41,553 nt of DNA, taken from contig VGVM01000018.1 of assembly GCA_016874035.1 (NCBI GenBank), positions 1-41,553 of the forward strand, written 5' to 3'. Position 1 is the stretch's first letter. Every line of letters starts with the position of its first letter. A program made the position numbers and the translations under genes. Positions 6,560 through 15,027 of this stretch are shown here, piece after piece. The DNA comes from Gemmatimonadota bacterium. Lineage in GTDB: Bacteria; Gemmatimonadota; Gemmatimonadetes; Gemmatimonadales; Gemmatimonadaceae. The notes below the pieces were generated by a model, which was not told the DNA's origin, made no database searches, and saw nothing but the letters and a program-made list of their open reading frames with translations.

Positions 6560-9274
6560 CTACGGCACGACCGGCTTGGCCGCGTGTGCGTTCTTCACGT
6601 AGATGTCGAGCCACGCGGACCAGCGCGCCCACTGGTCGAGGTCGCTCTCCTTCGTGGCCGGGCCGTGGTCTTCATACGGATACATGAAGAGCGATGACAC
6701 TTTCCCGTTCGCACGGAGCGCCTGCATCATCCGGATCGAGCTTTCGGGATCCGTGCCGACGTTCTGGTCCTCGAGCGAGTGATACATGAGCACGGCGCCC
6801 TGGATCTTGTCCGCATACATGAAGGGCGACATCTCGAGGTAGGTCTTCTGCGCCTGCCAGAAATCGCGCCGCTCGCTCTGGAACGCCGTCGGCGTCAGCG
6901 TGCGGTTGTACATCGCGTCGCCGGCAATGCCCGCCTTGAAGAACGGTGTATGCGCCAGCGCGTTCATGGTGCTGAATCCGCCGTAGCTGTGCCCGCCGAT
7001 ACCGAGCCGCGTGCGGTCAATGAAGCCCTGGCGGTCGAGCTCGTCAATCACCGCGGAGAGGTTCATCCGCAGGTCCGACACATAGTTGTCGTTCATGCGG
7101 CCTTCCTCGCCCACGATCGGTGGATCGAAGTTCGCCACCGCGTAGCCCTGCAGCGCGAGGAACTCGATCGTGCGCGGCCCGGCGTTCGGGAACGCATTGA
7201 CGTTCTCGCTTCGCAGCGTGCGGTCATACGCCACCTGTTCCGTGTACTCACGCGGGTAGAACCAGAACATGCCTGGGAGGCGCGTGCCCGGCTGGTAGTT
7301 CGGTGGCAACGTCACGCGCACCACGAACTTCCAGCCGTCGGGCCGCGTCACCGTCACCCGACGCCGCACGGCCGCCGTGAACTCGGGCGTGTAGTCCTTG
7401 TTCGCCGTGATCTTCGTCATCGTGCCGGCCTTCATGTCGCGCAGGTAGGCATCCGGCACCTGCGTGCGGGTTTGCCGCACGACGATCGCGCGATTGAGGT
7501 CATCGTCGAGCGCTGCGGAGAAATCGTCGCTGGATTCCGCTGCGCTTTCGAACACCCGCGCCTTCTGGCCGGTCGCGATCGTCACCTTGTCCACGAAGGC
7601 CTTTGGCGCGTTCTGCAGGTAGTTCGGGTGGAACTGCGTGCCGCGGAGGAACACCGCGCCATCCGTTGACACCATCGCGACCTGGCCACCGAGCGTTCCG
7701 CGGCGCGTGAGCATGCCACCGGGATTCGCATAGAACTGGAGCGAGTCGTCCTGCGCGCTGAGGCGCCCGCCGCCGCCACCACCGCCGCCGCCGAACCCGC
7801 CACGGCCGCCACCACCGGACGCCACGAACGACGGCGCGTACATCCGCTGCCGCACGATCGTGTGCTTTGTTCCCGGGTTCGCGAGGTCCACGTGGTAGAT
7901 CTCGCCGACGCTGTTCGCGCTCGTGCCGATGAACAGCTGCTTGGCGTCATCCGTCCAGGTCACCGAGCTGATCGGGCCATCGGCCTGGTACAGCACCTTT
8001 GTGTCGGTGGGGCCGTACGGCGGCGACCACTGCATCACGCGCTCGCGGCGCGCGCCACCGTTCGGACCACCGCGTCCGCCGGCTCCGCCTGCGCCTCCGC
8101 CGGCGCCGCCCGCGCGACCACCGTTATTGGCGGCCGAGTCGGCGGCGACATAGAACATGCCTTGACCGTTCGGCATCCACCCCAGGAGCCGACGACCATC
8201 CGGTCCCGCCGCGCCGCCACGGCCCCCGAAGCCCGGGCCACCCTGCGTCGTATCGGGTACTTCACGCAGCGGGCGCTTCTGCAGCGTCGTCACGACCTTG
8301 CCCGTCGCATCCCACAGTTCTTCGTTCGAACCGAACGACGAGTACTGCACCACGAACGAGAACGGTTCCTGCATCGTCGAGACGCGGAAGTACTGCCCGT
8401 CGGGCGAGGCATCCACCGACTGGATCATCGCCGGCGCCCCAACCTTCTTCGCGACTTTCGTCTTCACGTCAACGACGGCCAGCTGGCCGGTCGTGTACCA
8501 CTTGAGCTGATCGCGCTCCCAGGTCTCCTCGAGCAGGCTCCAGTGCTGCCGCTGCGGTGACTTTGCGCCGTCCATCCACAGGCGAACCTGGGGACCCGTC
8601 GCGATGTCCGGCTTCTTGGGTTCCGGCGCGCGCGGCTCGGGGAGCTGCACCAGCACGATGCCCTTCGAATCGGCGGTCCAGTCAATGCTCGACACCAGCG
8701 TGGCGAGTAGCGGGGTCTTCGTCAACTGCACGGACTTTGTCGTGGCGATATCGGCCACGAACACATGCGAAGCGGCGTCGAAGTTCGCGATGAAGGCGAT
8801 CTGCTTCCCGTCGGGCGACCAGGCCGGCGACGACACGGTCGCGCCTTTCGGCACTTCGATTGCCGTGGTCTTCCCCGTGGTCGGGTCGATCATGGAAAGT
8901 CCCACGGATCCGCGGCTCGTCATCGCACGCGCACGGTTGGCTTTCGGGTCCACCTGCAGGCCGGCGAAGTACAAGTGCGTCTTGCCGAACGTCTGAACGC
9001 TCGGCAGTCCTTCACCTTCCTCGCGGAGGAAATAGCGCCGGTCGGGGCTCGGATTGCTGAGCGAGATGTTCAGGTGTCGAGGCGCCAGCACCAGCTTGGT
9101 GAGGTCCGCCGAGGGAGCCGTGTACGCCTCCTTGGCGAGGGTTTCCTTCGCGGCCTTGATTGCGGCGTCGGCGTCATTGCTCTGTGCAATGACGGAGCCG
9201 GACCAGACGGCGAGCGCCGCGAGGCCCAGGGCAAAGCGGTGGCGGAGTGCGAGTGTCATGCGGGTCTGTCCCAT
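6560..9274 (-). CDS. Exported S9 family peptidase with three Gly-rich inserts
   Basis: A 904-residue exported prolyl-oligopeptidase-type enzyme, longer than its two neighbours mainly because of low-complexity inserts. The start is either ATG 9274 or ATG 9259 (MTLALRHRF); both give a signal peptide ending SVIA-QS, and 9259 has a weak GGGA nine bases upstream. The propeller contains repeated 'SPDGKQIAF'-type blades. The hydrolase domain has Ser763 (GGHSYGGF), Asp836 (LEDQN) and His870 (EDHGP), numbered from 9274. Three Gly/Arg-rich stretches lie in propeller loops (about 8208-8245, 8049-8132 and 7766-7820). Relatives are annotated as S9 or glutamyl-endopeptidase-like (S9D) enzymes; specificity cannot be read from the sequence. 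A minus-strand TATGTT (9333-9338) could be its -10 element. Confidence 0.87.
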   Translation of the reverse strand: MGQTRMTLALRHRFALGLAALAVWSGSVIAQSNDADAAIKAAKETLAKEAYTAPSADLTKLVLAPRHLNISLSNPSPDRRYFLREEGEGLPSVQTFGKTHLYFAGLQVDPKANRARAMTSRGSVGLSMIDPTTGKTTAIEVPKGATVSSPAWSPDGKQIAFIANFDAASHVFVADIATTKSVQLTKTPLLATLVSSIDWTADSKGIVLVQLPEPRAPEPKKPDIATGPQVRLWMDGAKSPQRQHWSLLEETWERDQLKWYTTGQLAVVDVKTKVAKKVGAPAMIQSVDASPDGQYFRVSTMQEPFSFVVQYSSFGSNEELWDATGKVVTTLQKRPLREVPDTTQGGPGFGGRGGAAGPDGRRLLGWMPNGQGMFYVAADSAANNGGRAGGAGGGAGGAGGRGGPNGGARRERVMQWSPPYGPTDTKVLYQADGPISSVTWTDDAKQLFIGTSANSVGEIYHVDLANPGTKHTIVRQRMYAPSFVASGGGGRGGFGGGGGGGGGRLSAQDDSLQFYANPGGMLTRRGTLGGQVAMVSTDGAVFLRGTQFHPNYLQNAPKAFVDKVTIATGQKARVFESAAESSDDFSAALDDDLNRAIVVRQTRTQVPDAYLRDMKAGTMTKITANKDYTPEFTAAVRRRVTVTRPDGWKFVVRVTLPPNYQPGTRLPGMFWFYPREYTEQVAYDRTLRSENVNAFPNAGPRTIEFLALQGYAVANFDPPIVGEEGRMNDNYVSDLRMNLSAVIDELDRQGFIDRTRLGIGGHSYGGFSTMNALAHTPFFKAGIAGDAMYNRTLTPTAFQSERRDFWQAQKTYLEMSPFMYADKIQGAVLMYHSLEDQNVGTDPESSIRMMQALRANGKVSSLFMYPYEDHGPATKESDLDQWARWSAWLDIYVKNAHAAKPVVP

Positions 9275-9441
9275 GTGACGGGGGAAACGGTGGGGCCGCC
9301 GGAGCCCGGCGGGCGCCGACAGCCAACGCTAGAACATACGGTTCCCCGACAGCGGGCGCTGGACGGCCAGAAGGCCCCCATGTGCGGCGATTGGCTCGGC
9401 GCGGCTAGTCATGGAGCGATCCGCTCGGCTACCGTTCCCGT

Positions 9442-10608
9442 ATGACCGAACGCCTGTATTACACGGACGCGCGGCTGACCCGGTTCAGCGCCAAGGTTGT
9501 TGCCGCCGATGGGCCTCGCGTAACGCTTGACCGCTCAGCGTTTTACCCGACCTCCGGCGGCCAACTGCACGACACGGGCTCGCTCGGCGGGCGCCGCGTG
9601 GTGGATGTGATTGATGACGGCGACGTCGTGGCCCATATGCTCGACGAGGCGGTCGGGGCGTCCGTCGGCGATACCATCGAAGGCGTGGTGGACTGGCCGC
9701 GGCGGTTCGATCACATGCAGCAGCACACGGGCCAGCACCTGCTATCGGCGGTTTTCGACGACCTGTATGGGGCGAAGACCGTGAGCGTGCACTTTGGCGC
9801 CGAGTCGGCGACGCTCGACCTGGATGCCGCGCCCTTCTCTAATGAAAGGATAGTGAAAGCCGAGTTGCGCGCGAATGCGGTTATCGCGGAGAACCGGCCG
9901 GTGACCGTGACCTTCGAAGATGCCGCCACTGCGACCGGGCTCAGGAAGCCGAGTGATCGAGACGGAACAATCCGTGTCGTCACGATTGCGGACGCCGACC
10001 GGAGCGCGTGCGGCGGAACGCACGTCGCGGCGACAGGTGAGATTGGCGCGCTGACGATCCGCCGCGTGGAGAAGTACAAGCAGGGTTGCCGCGTGGAGTT
10101 CCGCTGCGGCGCGCGGGCGCTGGCGCGGGCGCGGGCGGACTACCAGATGCTCGCCGATATCGCGAGTGGGCTCACGGCGGGGATTGATGAACTGCCGACG
10201 CTGATCGCGTCGAAAACAGCCGAGCTGGACGCCGTGCTGACATCGCGGAAAAAGTTGGCGGAGACGGTCGCGGGTTTCCGCGCGCGCGAGTTGTGCGACG
10301 CGGCCACTCCCGATGTGACCGGCGTGCGACGCGTCGTTGCGGTCGCTGATGATGCCGACGGGCTTCGCGCGCTCGCCCAGGCGTGTGCGGCGTTGCCGAA
10401 GGTGTTGTTTGCGGGGACCTGCGCGTCGCCGCCGACGATCGTGATTGCGGCGAGCGACGATTCGGGAGCGAACGCGGGTGCACTGCTCAAACCCGCGTTG
10501 GCGGCCGTGGGTGGCCGCGGCGGCGGCAGCCCGCGGCTGGCTCAGGGGACCGCGCCGAGCGCTGATGCGCTTGCCGGAGTGGCGAGTGCGGTGGTGGGGG
10601 CGAGCTGA
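9442..10608 (+). CDS. Alanyl-tRNA editing protein (AlaX, long form)
   Basis: A 388-residue cytoplasmic enzyme expected to hydrolyse Ser (or Gly) mischarged onto tRNA-Ala. It has the AlaRS-type editing fold with zinc ligands His91 and His95 (HMQQH) and Cys190 and His194 (CGGTH), and an N-terminal beta-barrel segment (FYPTSGGQLHDTG) typical of AlaX-II. Residues ~230-385 form the DHHA1-like C-terminal domain ending in GGRGGGSPRLAQG, which is the conserved glycine motif of AlaRS and AlaX and is not a low-complexity insert. Its length fits the long AlaX class. There is no signal peptide. No clear Shine-Dalgarno precedes the ATG, so it may be translated from a very short leader. It converges with the Rieske gene across a repeat-rich spacer. 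Assignment is secure; the usual name alaX is not an official symbol for this organism. Confidence 0.92.
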   Translation: MTERLYYTDARLTRFSAKVVAADGPRVTLDRSAFYPTSGGQLHDTGSLGGRRVVDVIDDGDVVAHMLDEAVGASVGDTIEGVVDWPRRFDHMQQHTGQHLLSAVFDDLYGAKTVSVHFGAESATLDLDAAPFSNERIVKAELRANAVIAENRPVTVTFEDAATATGLRKPSDRDGTIRVVTIADADRSACGGTHVAATGEIGALTIRRVEKYKQGCRVEFRCGARALARARADYQMLADIASGLTAGIDELPTLIASKTAELDAVLTSRKKLAETVAGFRARELCDAATPDVTGVRRVVAVADDADGLRALAQACAALPKVLFAGTCASPPTIVIAASDDSGANAGALLKPALAAVGGRGGGSPRLAQGTAPSADALAGVASAVVGAS

Positions 10609-10612
10609 GACA

Positions 10613-10664
10613 GATAGTAGGTAGTAGGTCACCTACTATCTACCACCTACTATCTACTACCTCC
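10613..10664. repeat. Palindromic, tandem CTACTATCTAC-type repeat between convergent genes
   Basis: This 52-base spacer is made almost wholly of permutations of TAGTAGG and its complement. TAGTAGGT (10622-10629) faces ACCTACTA (10631-10638), with pairing continuing imperfectly outward. ACCTACTATCTACC at 10631 is repeated with one change at 10645. The composition is AT-richer than its surroundings. Lying between two converging stop codons it may act as a bidirectional terminator, but there is no T-tract. Confidence 0.6.
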
Positions 10665-10665
10665 A

Positions 10666-11166
10666 TCAGCTGATCGTCAGCGTCGCCCCGCCGCCACTCA
10701 CCGCGACGTTGAACCGCTGAAGCGCCGAACTCGCCGGGCCCATCGTCACGCCGCCGCTGTTGTTGAACCGCGACCCGTGGCACGGGCAGACGAATGCGCC
10801 GCCCTGGATGTTGACGTCGCAGCGCGCGTGCGTGCACACGCGAGAGAGCGCGACGAACTCCGACGCACTCGACCGCACGACCGCCACCGGCAGCGTGCCG
10901 AGGTTGCCTACCGCCGCGATCCCGCCGACGTTCGCGAGCGCCGGGAAGTTCGCCACCGTCACGGTCAGCGTCGTGCCACTCGTCCCGGGTTGCGGAGTTG
11001 GATTGGGTGTGCCCGTCGGCGCGGTCACCTTGTCGGCCCCGCCACCGCCGCTGCAAGCCGCCAGCACCGTCGCCACGGCGGTAAGCGTCGCCGCCGACAG
11101 GAACTCGCGGCGCGGAAGTGACTCGTCAGACGGCACAGCGCCGTTCAATGCGTTGGTGGTGTCCAT
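10666..11166 (-). CDS. Rieske [2Fe-2S] lipoprotein with twin-arginine signal
   Basis: A 166-residue envelope protein. The N-terminus combines a twin-arginine motif (PRREFLSAATL) with a hydrophobic stretch ending in a lipobox (LAAC), then a Gly/Pro/Thr-rich linker, so it is probably exported folded and lipid-anchored. The Rieske cluster ligands are Cys111 and His113 (CTHARC) and Cys127 and His130 (CPCHGS). Cys116 and Cys129 are placed for the stabilising disulfide of high-potential Rieske proteins. No partner cytochrome or oxygenase gene is next to it, so its electron partner is unknown. The ATG at 11166 is chosen because the upstream GTG (11214) would only add a Pro/Ser/His-rich tail; neither has a good ribosome-binding site. 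A minus-strand TATGAA lies at 11229-11234. Rieske identity is secure; physiological role is open. Confidence 0.88.
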   Translation of the reverse strand: MDTTNALNGAVPSDESLPRREFLSAATLTAVATVLAACSGGGGADKVTAPTGTPNPTPQPGTSGTTLTVTVANFPALANVGGIAAVGNLGTLPVAVVRSSASEFVALSRVCTHARCDVNIQGGAFVCPCHGSRFNNSGGVTMGPASSALQRFNVAVSGGGATLTIS

Positions 11167-11264
11167 GGTCTCAGCGGTCGGAGGGTGATGGGAAGAAGGT
11201 GGGGGAGCGACCACTACGAATCAACTAGTTCATACCCGACATTGTCCGCGCGCGTCACTCGGCC

Positions 11265-12842
11265 TCACCGCGCCTCGGCTGAGGCGCACTTGGCCAGGAT
11301 TCCGCGCGGCGCCTTCGCGTGCGGGAACAGCTCGGCCGCCTGCATCGCATTGTGGTAGGCCAGCCGGCACATGCCCCGATTGTGCAACAGCTCCGCGGCC
11401 TTCAGCTGCACGCGGTACGACTCCGGATCACGACTGGCCGCGGCGCGGGTGCCATCGAGCGTACCGGTTGAATACAACCGCATTGCGTCAATCTTGAGCG
11501 CGCTCACCAGGACGAACAGCGTGCAGGCCACGCCTACGCCGAGCGCTGCCGCGCGGCGGGTCCGCGCCGTCGGCTCGAACGATGCCACCGGCTTCCCCAC
11601 CGGCACCATGGCACCGGCAATCCCCCAAAGCATCATCGTCGGCAACGCCAGCAACGTGACCGCGTCAAACAGTCCCTGGATCGCCACGAGGAGCACGACA
11701 CTCCCGCCCGCGAACGCGCCCAGCCGCTCTGCGGACGGCATCGCACTGTCGCGCCAACCGCGCAGCGAATGCCAGCCAAGCAGGAGGATCGTTGCGGCAA
11801 GCGCGAGGAACGCCGGCACCCCGCACTCGGAGATCGCCGCGACCCAGTCACTGCTCGGCCACGGATTCGCGGTCATCCCGGTTGATGCGATCAGCGACGG
11901 ATCACTCGCGGCGACCACCGCGGGATACTCCGCCGCCCAGTTCCCAGGACCGACGCCGAGCAGGGGATTCGCGCGCACGAGCCTCAGCGAGTTCGTGTAC
12001 TGCTTGAGCCGTCCCGCCCCGCTCCCTTCGCGGTAGTTCACCACGTCGCGCATCGAGTCGAGGTAGGGCGAGTCGCTGTTCCAGTCGAGTGAATTGGGAA
12101 TCGCGAGCGCAGCCACGATCCCCACCACCAGCGAGCCCCCCACCAGCCACGCGCGCCCGGGTACCAGCACCGCGCGCAGCACCGCGCGCCCGCGCCAGAG
12201 CTCGGGAATCGCGAGCGCGCCCCAGAGCGCGATCGCCAGCCACGCCGCCCGGGTGCGCGAGAGCACGAGCGCGGCCGCCAGCACGAGCACGGCCGCCGAG
12301 CCGATCAACGCACGCAGCGTGGACCGCGATGTGGCGGCGAGCCAGAGTACGACCGGCAGCCCGACGGCCGCGACGTGAGCCACGAAGTTGCGATTGCCGA
12401 GCGTCCCGCCGGGCACGCGATTGGCCGCGAACACGTCCCATTCCACGCCGTACGCCTGCACGAGCGCGGAGATTGCCGCAGCCATGGCGGCTCCGCCGAC
12501 CGCCCGGGCCACGACTCGCTCGCGCCCGGCCGTTCGCGCGACCCGCGCCGCGAGGAACACCAACGCGCCGCTCACCGTGATGGCAAGCGCCCGGACGGCG
12601 TGCCACCCGCTCGTGGCCGCGAACGCCGCCACGACGGAAAGGACCAACCAGGCCGCCAGCGCAATTTCGGCTCGCCCGATCGTCGTGCGGCGAAGGGCCT
12701 GGATCGTCACGACGCCCAGCCCGAGGGCGGTCGCGTGCAGCACCAGCTCCTTGGGGACGAAGAACCGATCGAGCTCGAACGCGCGGTACGTGACGGCAGC
12801 GATCGCCGCCCCGCACGCGCCGAGCCAGAACAGCGCGGTCAT
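11265..12842 (-). CDS. O-antigen ligase / Wzy-like polytopic membrane protein
   Basis: A 525-residue inner-membrane protein with about a dozen hydrophobic segments. It carries the O-antigen-ligase family signatures: GTLGNRNFVAHVAA in the middle, SRTRAAWLA two helices later, and a large periplasmic loop with LKQYTNSLRLVRANPLLGVGPGNW, the region bearing the catalytic Arg/His area of WaaL/Wzy proteins. The last ~70 residues are soluble and resemble a single TPR-like helical pair (AAELLHNRGMCRLAYHNAMQAAELFP). Family members join or polymerise lipid-linked glycans at the periplasmic face; here no glycan biosynthesis gene is adjacent. The frame remains open upstream to 12998, but that part is polar and overlaps the promoter of the divergent small gene, so ATG 12842 is preferred. 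The start is uncertain. Confidence 0.8.
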   Translation of the reverse strand: MTALFWLGACGAAIAAVTYRAFELDRFFVPKELVLHATALGLGVVTIQALRRTTIGRAEIALAAWLVLSVVAAFAATSGWHAVRALAITVSGALVFLAARVARTAGRERVVARAVGGAAMAAAISALVQAYGVEWDVFAANRVPGGTLGNRNFVAHVAAVGLPVVLWLAATSRSTLRALIGSAAVLVLAAALVLSRTRAAWLAIALWGALAIPELWRGRAVLRAVLVPGRAWLVGGSLVVGIVAALAIPNSLDWNSDSPYLDSMRDVVNYREGSGAGRLKQYTNSLRLVRANPLLGVGPGNWAAEYPAVVAASDPSLIASTGMTANPWPSSDWVAAISECGVPAFLALAATILLLGWHSLRGWRDSAMPSAERLGAFAGGSVVLLVAIQGLFDAVTLLALPTMMLWGIAGAMVPVGKPVASFEPTARTRRAAALGVGVACTLFVLVSALKIDAMRLYSTGTLDGTRAAASRDPESYRVQLKAAELLHNRGMCRLAYHNAMQAAELFPHAKAPRGILAKCASAEAR

Positions 12843-12970
12843 CCACGACGCCGCGCGATCCGACAGCGCGTGCGTCAAGAGCCCGCCCTGGGCGTCACCC
12901 GCGTGCGCGTCCACGCGCGGAATGTGATGGGTCGCGGCCTGCCGTCCAAGCCCCAACGATGCGCCGGCGC

Positions 12971-12979
12971 TGCTACATT
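12971..12979 (+). promoter_or_regulatory. Extended -10 promoter element for the 58-residue gene
   Basis: TGCTACATT fits an extended -10 (TGn-TANNNT) and lies 34 bases before the ATG at 13014. No convincing -35 is visible. The same TACATT hexamer occurs upstream of the kinase gene. Confidence 0.4.
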
Positions 12980-13013
12980 CCCCCGCATCATCCGGCACTC
13001 GGAGGAGCCCGGA

Positions 13014-13190
13014 ATGGCGATGTACGACGACAAGAAGATTGCGAGTCTGGTCAAGAAGATGGCCAAGCAGGCGCGCCCGAAAACCGAAGCGGGCAAGACC
13101 TACGACAAGACCGCACCACAGCGCGCCACCGATGAAGGCGCGATCGAACGCGACAAGTTCTTCAAGGAAATGAAGCGGCGCGAGTTCTGA
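13014..13190 (+). CDS. Small basic hypothetical protein (58 residues)
   Basis: A short but convincing gene. A strong Shine-Dalgarno (GGAGGAG, 13001-13007) stands six bases before the ATG and an extended -10-like element lies further upstream. The product (MAMYDDKKIASLVKKMAKQ...) is rich in Lys, Arg, Asp and Glu, predicted helical at both ends, and has no signal peptide, membrane segment or cysteine. I do not recognise a family. The amphipathic helix DDKKIASLVKKMAKQ followed by a charged spacer and a helical basic end (KFFKEMKRREF) would suit nucleic-acid or protein binding, but this is speculation. It is divergent from the O-antigen-ligase-like gene and convergent with the acyl-CoA ligase gene. 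Confidence 0.75.
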   Translation: MAMYDDKKIASLVKKMAKQARPKTEAGKTYDKTAPQRATDEGAIERDKFFKEMKRREF

Positions 13191-13193
13191 TCG

Positions 13194-13216
13194 GGCCGCG
13201 GCGGGCGCCGCGGGCC
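13194..13216. terminator. GC-rich hairpin between convergent genes
   Basis: GCGGC (13198-13202) pairs with GCCGC (13207-13211), with outer GGCC pairing around a one-base bulge. It separates the stop codon at 13190 from the converging stop at 13216. There is no T-tract, so termination is only a guess. Confidence 0.35.
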
Positions 13217-14919
13217 TAGCTCCGCTGCTCGGCCGGCTCGAGCTTGAGCTCCCGCCGCAGCACCTTGCCGATCATGGATTTCGCGAGCTCGCGCCGGAAC
13301 ACCACGCGCGCGGGCACCTTGAAGAACGCGAGGTGCTGCTTGCAGAACTCGCGCAGGTCCGCCTCCGTCGCCTGCATGCCCTGACGCAGCACGACGAACG
13401 CCACCGCGATCTCGCCCTTCGCCGCATCGGTGAACCCGCGCACGCCGGCTTCCAGCACCGCCGGGTGCTTCGCGAGCGCCTCCTCGAGCTCCCGCGGCCA
13501 GACCTGCATCCCGCCGGCCTTGATCAGGTCCTTCTTCCGGTCCACGATGAACACGAATCCGTCCTCGTCCATGTACCCCAGGTCCGCCGTGTGCAACCAG
13601 GTGTGGCCGTCGGCGTGGCGCACGAGCATCGCCGCCGTCTCATCCGGATTGTTGAAGTAGCCGCGCATCATCTGCGGTCCGCGAATCAGGATCTCGCCGA
13701 CTTCCCTCAGGGCGAGGTCGCGCGTCGGGTTGTCCACATCCACGATCCGAACGAACACATCAGGGAGCGGGACGCCGACCGAGCCGAGCTTTGTCTTGCC
13801 CTCGATCGGGTTGCCCGTTGCGGCAAGCAGAGATTCCGTGAGCCCGTACGCCTCAATGATGCGCGCGCCGGTGATCTCCTCAAACCGGCGCTTGGTCTCG
13901 GCCATGAGCGGCGCCGCGCCGGATGAACAGATCTTGAGCGAGCGAAAGCTCGCCTTCCCACTCTTGATGTCCGGATGATTCAGGATCGCGTTGTACAGCG
14001 TCGGCACGCCGGCAAAGAGCCGGGGCTTGAACCGATGCACGGATTTCACGAGGTCGTCGAGGTCGCGCGGGTTCGGGACCAATGCCAACGGGTTGCGGCC
14101 GACGAGGTACGCAGACTGCGCAAAGCACGCGCCATATGAATGAAAGAGCGGCAGCGGCAACAGGAAGGAGTCCGTCTTGTCGCGGATGACCGACGAGGTC
14201 CACGCGCGGAACTGCATCGCTGTCATGACCAACGAGTGGTGCCATGCGGGCACGCCCTTTGGTGTGCCGGTCGTTCCACCCGAGAGGAGGATCAGCGCGT
14301 CGTCCTGCGGGCTTGGTCGCGCGGCCGACGCCTTTCGTCCGCGGTGCGGCGCCAGGAACTCCCCCCACGCCGCGTCCCCACTCCTCACGACGGCCCGATG
14401 TCCCAGCTTGCGCTCCATCAGGAGCGTGAAGAGCACCTTCAGGTGCGTCGGGAAGAACTCCTTGATGTTCGTCGCGATGCCCTTCTCTATAGATGTGCCC
14501 GGGCGCGCCTCACACACCCGCTCATAGAACGGATTGAGCGTGACGATGATCCGTGGCGCCACCGTGAGCAGGTTCGCGTGCAGCTCCTCGGCGGTGTAGA
14601 TGGGGTTCAGCGGGCAGGCCACGGCGCCGAGCTTCCACGCGCCGTACTCCGCGATCAGGAACTGCGGGCAGTTCGGGAGAAGCAACGCGATGCGGTCGCC
14701 CTTCCGGATTCCCGCGGCCTCAAACGCGGCCGCGCAGGCGTCCGATTCCGTTTCGAGCTGGGCCCACGTGACCGTGCGGCCCTTGAACCAGAGCGCTATC
14801 GCGGACGGGTCCTCCCGCGCCGCATCGCCCAGGTAATCGAGCAGCGTGCGGTCCGGGTACGGCGCGACCGAGCGGGGCACGCCGGGATCGTAGTTCTTGT
14901 ACCAGATCGGCTCAGCCAT
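13216..14919 (-). CDS. Long-chain acyl-CoA ligase / AMP-binding enzyme
   Basis: A 567-residue cytoplasmic or membrane-associated ligase of the ANL superfamily, expected to activate a carboxylic (probably fatty) acid to its adenylate and then the CoA thioester. Motifs appear in the right order: P-loop LLSGGTTGTPKGVP, core YGLTES, ATP-binding HTADLGYMDEDGFVFIVDRKKDLIKAGG region (hinge Asp and Lys), and a C-terminal SMIGKVLRREL containing the catalytic Lys. Length is normal for FadD-type enzymes. ATG 14919 is preferred over a GTG three codons upstream; no good Shine-Dalgarno is visible for either. It is divergent from the M20 peptidase and no other beta-oxidation gene is adjacent, so the in vivo acid is not known. 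Confidence 0.9.
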   Translation of the reverse strand: MAEPIWYKNYDPGVPRSVAPYPDRTLLDYLGDAAREDPSAIALWFKGRTVTWAQLETESDACAAAFEAAGIRKGDRIALLLPNCPQFLIAEYGAWKLGAVACPLNPIYTAEELHANLLTVAPRIIVTLNPFYERVCEARPGTSIEKGIATNIKEFFPTHLKVLFTLLMERKLGHRAVVRSGDAAWGEFLAPHRGRKASAARPSPQDDALILLSGGTTGTPKGVPAWHHSLVMTAMQFRAWTSSVIRDKTDSFLLPLPLFHSYGACFAQSAYLVGRNPLALVPNPRDLDDLVKSVHRFKPRLFAGVPTLYNAILNHPDIKSGKASFRSLKICSSGAAPLMAETKRRFEEITGARIIEAYGLTESLLAATGNPIEGKTKLGSVGVPLPDVFVRIVDVDNPTRDLALREVGEILIRGPQMMRGYFNNPDETAAMLVRHADGHTWLHTADLGYMDEDGFVFIVDRKKDLIKAGGMQVWPRELEEALAKHPAVLEAGVRGFTDAAKGEIAVAFVVLRQGMQATEADLREFCKQHLAFFKVPARVVFRRELAKSMIGKVLRRELKLEPAEQRS

Positions 14920-15027
14920 GTGGCGCACTCATAAGGTAGTTTTCACGGGCAAGACGCCTCGACCCTTTGCGAGTGGCAGCGTCCAGCCGCTCGCGACGGA
15001 CAAACCCAGCACCTAACGCCGCCGAAT

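Noticed and set aside
10518-10550. GGRGGG stretch in the alanyl-tRNA editing protein, resembling the peptidase inserts
   Set aside because: It is the conserved glycine motif of the DHHA1 domain shared by AlaRS and AlaX, not a low-complexity insertion.
12375-13190. Long plus-strand frame upstream of the 58-residue protein
   Set aside because: Most of it is antisense to the O-antigen-ligase-like gene; the promoter and Shine-Dalgarno directly before 13014 mark the true start.
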